Source: Desulfovibrionaceae bacterium
GTDB taxonomy: Bacteria; Desulfobacterota; Desulfovibrionia; Desulfovibrionales; Desulfovibrionaceae
Length of the DNA stretch: 13,558 bases
Direction: 5' to 3'
NCBI GenBank assembly: GCA_009783115.1
Contig: WRHT01000016.1
Span: 1 to 13,558 of the forward strand
The translations under genes were made by a program, and so were the position numbers. The number at the start of each line of letters is the position of its first letter. Position 1 is the stretch's first letter. Under the pieces are notes generated by a model. The model made no database searches, was not told the origin of the DNA, and worked only from the letters and a program-made list of their open reading frames with translations. This document shows, piece after piece, positions 11,656 through 13,558 of this stretch.

Positions 11656-12939
11656 ATGCTGCCGCGCCTGTACCAACTGCTCTGGAGGATTGCCAGACCC
11701 TTGCTGCGCAAACATCGCCGCCTGGGAGAAGGTTTCGATGAACGCCTCGCGCCTCCAGCCTGGCCGCGCCTCCAGCCTGCCCCCGCATCCGCCGCGCCTT
11801 GCCGGCTCTGGCTGCACGGGGCTTCCGGGGGCGAGGCCTACCTCATCCGCGAACTGGCCCTGGAACTGGCGGCGCGCCCCTCATCCCGCCAAAAATTCAC
11901 CCTGCTCTGCACCAGCCTGACCAGCCAGGGTCTGGAAATACTCCGGCAGACCCAAAAAGACTGCCCGGCCGGTTCCCTGGAGCTTCTCCCCGCCTACCTG
12001 CCCCTGGATGAACCCCAAATCATGCGCCGGGCCGTGCGCCAGGCCTTCGGCTCCCCTCCCCCCGCCTCGCCCGCGCTCCTGGCCCTGCTGGAGACGGAAC
12101 TCTGGCCCGGCCTGCTCCTGGCCTGCCGGGAATACGGTCTGCCCACCCTCATCCTCAACGGACGTCTGACCGAAAAATCCCTGCGCGCCTACCACCCCTT
12201 CCGCTCCTTCCTGCGCCGCCTGGCCCCCAGGCGCATCCTGGCCGGCAGTCCGGCGGACCAGGAACGCTTCCGTTCCCTCTTCGGATCGTCCGCTCCCTGC
12301 GATCTCATGCCCAACATCAAATTTGACCGTATCCGCTTTGAGAACACCCTCCCCGGCGCGGTCCCCGGATCCCTCATCGCCCTGGCCTCGGTGCGCGAAG
12401 AAGAAGAAACTCTCCTGGCCCCCCTCCTGCCGGAACTCCTGGCCCAAGCTCCCCAATGCGCCATCGCCCTGGCTCCCCGCCACCTGCACCGCCTGGAGGC
12501 CTGGGAAAAACGTCTGCAAGCCCTGAATCTGCCATATATCCGCGCCGGCAGCCTCCAAAACTCCGCCCCGCCGCCAGGACAAATCCTCCTCTGGGACAGT
12601 TTCGGCAACCTGCAGCAAGTCTACCGCCAGGCCTCCGCCGTCTTCGTGGGCGGGAGCCTCGCCCCCCTGGGCGGGCAAAACTTTCTTGAACCTTTGGCCT
12701 GCGGCCTTATCCCCTGCATCGGCCCTTCCTGGCAAAATTTCACCTGGGTGGGAAAAGAAATTTTTGACCTGGGTCTGGTCCGCCGTATAAACTCTGCCGA
12801 AGAACTCGTTCCCGCCCTGCTGCGGCTGTTGCATGAAAGGCCGGACAAAACCCTGGTGCGGCAAAAACTGGAGGACTACCTCGTCCCCCGCCGGGGCGGA
12901 ACCCGCATGGCCGTGGAGGCCCTGGCGGAATTTCTGTAA
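11656..12939 (+). CDS. waaA: 3-deoxy-D-manno-octulosonic acid (Kdo) transferase
   Basis: GT30-family glycosyltransferase that adds Kdo from CMP-Kdo to lipid A precursor at the inner membrane, the first step of LPS inner core. The 427 residues match WaaA/KdtA. The N-terminal helix (1-20) is short and basic, a likely membrane contact. The catalytic glutamate is Glu60 in LWLHGASGGEAYL. Other family marks are ETELWPGLL at 146-154, NGRLTEKSLRAY at 168-179, APRHLHR near 273-279, and the CMP-binding stretch VFVGGSLAPLGGQNFLEP at 329-346 with Glu345. In most family members this reads GGHNxLEP; Gln341 here replaces His. ASVREEE near 244-250 also deviates from the common GSTHxGEE. The divergence is moderate, and one cannot tell from sequence whether one or two Kdo are added. 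It starts 3 bases after ddl ends and is followed by hldD after 14 bases. Confidence 0.92.
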   Translation: MLPRLYQLLWRIARPLLRKHRRLGEGFDERLAPPAWPRLQPAPASAAPCRLWLHGASGGEAYLIRELALELAARPSSRQKFTLLCTSLTSQGLEILRQTQKDCPAGSLELLPAYLPLDEPQIMRRAVRQAFGSPPPASPALLALLETELWPGLLLACREYGLPTLILNGRLTEKSLRAYHPFRSFLRRLAPRRILAGSPADQERFRSLFGSSAPCDLMPNIKFDRIRFENTLPGAVPGSLIALASVREEEETLLAPLLPELLAQAPQCAIALAPRHLHRLEAWEKRLQALNLPYIRAGSLQNSAPPPGQILLWDSFGNLQQVYRQASAVFVGGSLAPLGGQNFLEPLACGLIPCIGPSWQNFTWVGKEIFDLGLVRRINSAEELVPALLRLLHERPDKTLVRQKLEDYLVPRRGGTRMAVEALAEFL

Positions 12940-12942
12940 TGT

Positions 12943-12948
12943 AAGGAG
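12943..12948 (+). promoter_or_regulatory. Shine-Dalgarno of hldD
   Basis: AAGGAG ends 5 bases before ATG 12954, in the 14-base gap behind waaA. It supports the chosen start and independent re-initiation of hldD within the operon. Confidence 0.75.
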
Positions 12949-12953
12949 TCTGT

Positions 12954-13558
12954 ATGTATATAGTCACCGGCGGCGCTGGCATGATCGGCAGCGCGCTGAT
13001 TTGGGAATTGAACCGCCGTGGAATCGCCGAGATCCTCGTGGTGGATCATCTGGGATCTTCTGAAAAATGGCGAAATCTCTCCAAGCTGCGCTACCTGGCC
13101 TATCTGCCCAAGGAAGTATTCGCGGAGCATCTCCGGCAGGACACCCTGGAAGAAATCCTGGCCGCGGAATCCGTTTACGGCAAAACGCCGGGGCGCATCC
13201 AGGGCATCGCCCACCTGGGCGCCTGCTCTTCAACAACCGAGCTGGACGCGGATTACATGCTGCAAAATAACCTGGAGTACAGCAAGGCCTTGTGCATATA
13301 CGCCCAAAGCAGGGGCATCCGCTACATCCAGGCCAGCAGCGCGGCCACTTACGGCGGCGGGGAGCATGGTTTTTCCGATAGCCCAGAAAATTTAGACCGC
13401 CTGCGGCCCTTGAATATTTATGGTTACTCCAAACATCTCTTCGACCTCTGGGCACGGCGCACCGGGCGGCTGAACAGCCTGGCCAGCCTGAAATTCTTCA
13501 ATGTCTACGGTCCCAACGAATACCACAAAGGCGAGCTGCGCAGCATGGTCCTCAACGC
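12954..13558 (+). CDS. hldD: ADP-L-glycero-D-manno-heptose 6-epimerase, 5' part only
   Basis: Extended SDR enzyme that converts ADP-D-glycero-D-manno-heptose to the L-glycero form used for the LPS inner core. About 201 residues are visible and the gene runs off the right edge; the full family length is about 310-330. The NADP-binding motif TGGAGMIGS stands at 5-13 and a family-specific HLGACSSTTELD at 87-98 (HEGACSSTTEWD in enterobacterial enzymes). The active site is SSAATYG at 128-134 and the YxxxK pair Tyr156/Lys160 in NIYGYSK, followed by FFNVYGPNEYHKG at 181-193, also an HldD signature. It follows waaA in the same operon, which fits joint synthesis of the Kdo-heptose core. UDP-glucose 4-epimerase is the nearest alternative but lacks the ACSSTTE motif. 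Confidence 0.93.
   Translation, partial: MYIVTGGAGMIGSALIWELNRRGIAEILVVDHLGSSEKWRNLSKLRYLAYLPKEVFAEHLRQDTLEEILAAESVYGKTPGRIQGIAHLGACSSTTELDADYMLQNNLEYSKALCIYAQSRGIRYIQASSAATYGGGEHGFSDSPENLDRLRPLNIYGYSKHLFDLWARRTGRLNSLASLKFFNVYGPNEYHKGELRSMVLN

Noticed and set aside
10150..11817. Long minus-strand open frame (555 codons) across the HD, ddl and waaA genes
   Set aside because: It is the complement of three genes with clear active-site motifs, and its own translation is Gln/Gly-rich shadow sequence.

Overview
The window reads as a chromosomal stretch of a Gram-negative bacterium with fairly high G+C and strongly G/C-ending codons. An outer-membrane/LPS gene set (waaA, hldD), a periplasmic AMIN-type amidase, a large dCache/HPt hybrid kinase and a CooM/HyfB-like membrane antiporter subunit together suggest a deltaproteobacterium, most likely of the Desulfovibrio type. 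That assignment is inference from gene style and content; no marker gene proves it. I see no tRNA, rRNA, insertion sequence, CRISPR array or phage gene, and no gene-free stretch longer than about 130 bases.

Layout. (1) Positions 1-1023, minus strand: 5' part of a large proton-antiporter-like membrane protein that runs off the left edge. It is divergent from (2) a plus-strand run: a small uncharacterised protein (1148-1546), the tRNA methylthiotransferase miaB (1677-3065), a secreted N-acetylmuramoyl-L-alanine amidase whose start overlaps the miaB stop (3059-5047), and, after about 100 bases, a 992-residue hybrid sensor kinase (5148-8126). (3) The kinase ends tail to tail with a minus-strand pair, hisC (8801-9934) then cmk (8121-8804), joined by a 4-base GTGA overlap. 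(4) Divergent from hisC, a tight plus-strand envelope operon: an HD-domain hydrolase (10044-10733), ddl (10699-11652), waaA (11656-12939) and hldD (12954 to the right edge).

How the genes work together. The right-hand operon couples a cytoplasmic peptidoglycan precursor step (D-Ala-D-Ala) to LPS inner-core synthesis (Kdo transfer and heptose precursor epimerisation), with an HD hydrolase of unknown substrate translated in overlap with ddl. The amidase acts at the other end of the envelope cycle, cleaving stem peptides in the periplasm. miaB (tRNA hypermodification), hisC and cmk are housekeeping genes. The hybrid kinase has a sensor, a kinase, a receiver and an HPt domain, but no free response regulator is encoded beside it.

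Assessment. Most of the window is ordinary core genome and I do not see a convincing undescribed system. The best leads are a perfect 8-bp inverted repeat lying in the spacer of the predicted hisC promoter, a possibly leaderless HD-hydrolase transcript starting at its ATG, the uncharacterised small protein before miaB, the hairpin and missing Shine-Dalgarno in front of miaB, and the composite antiporter at the left edge.
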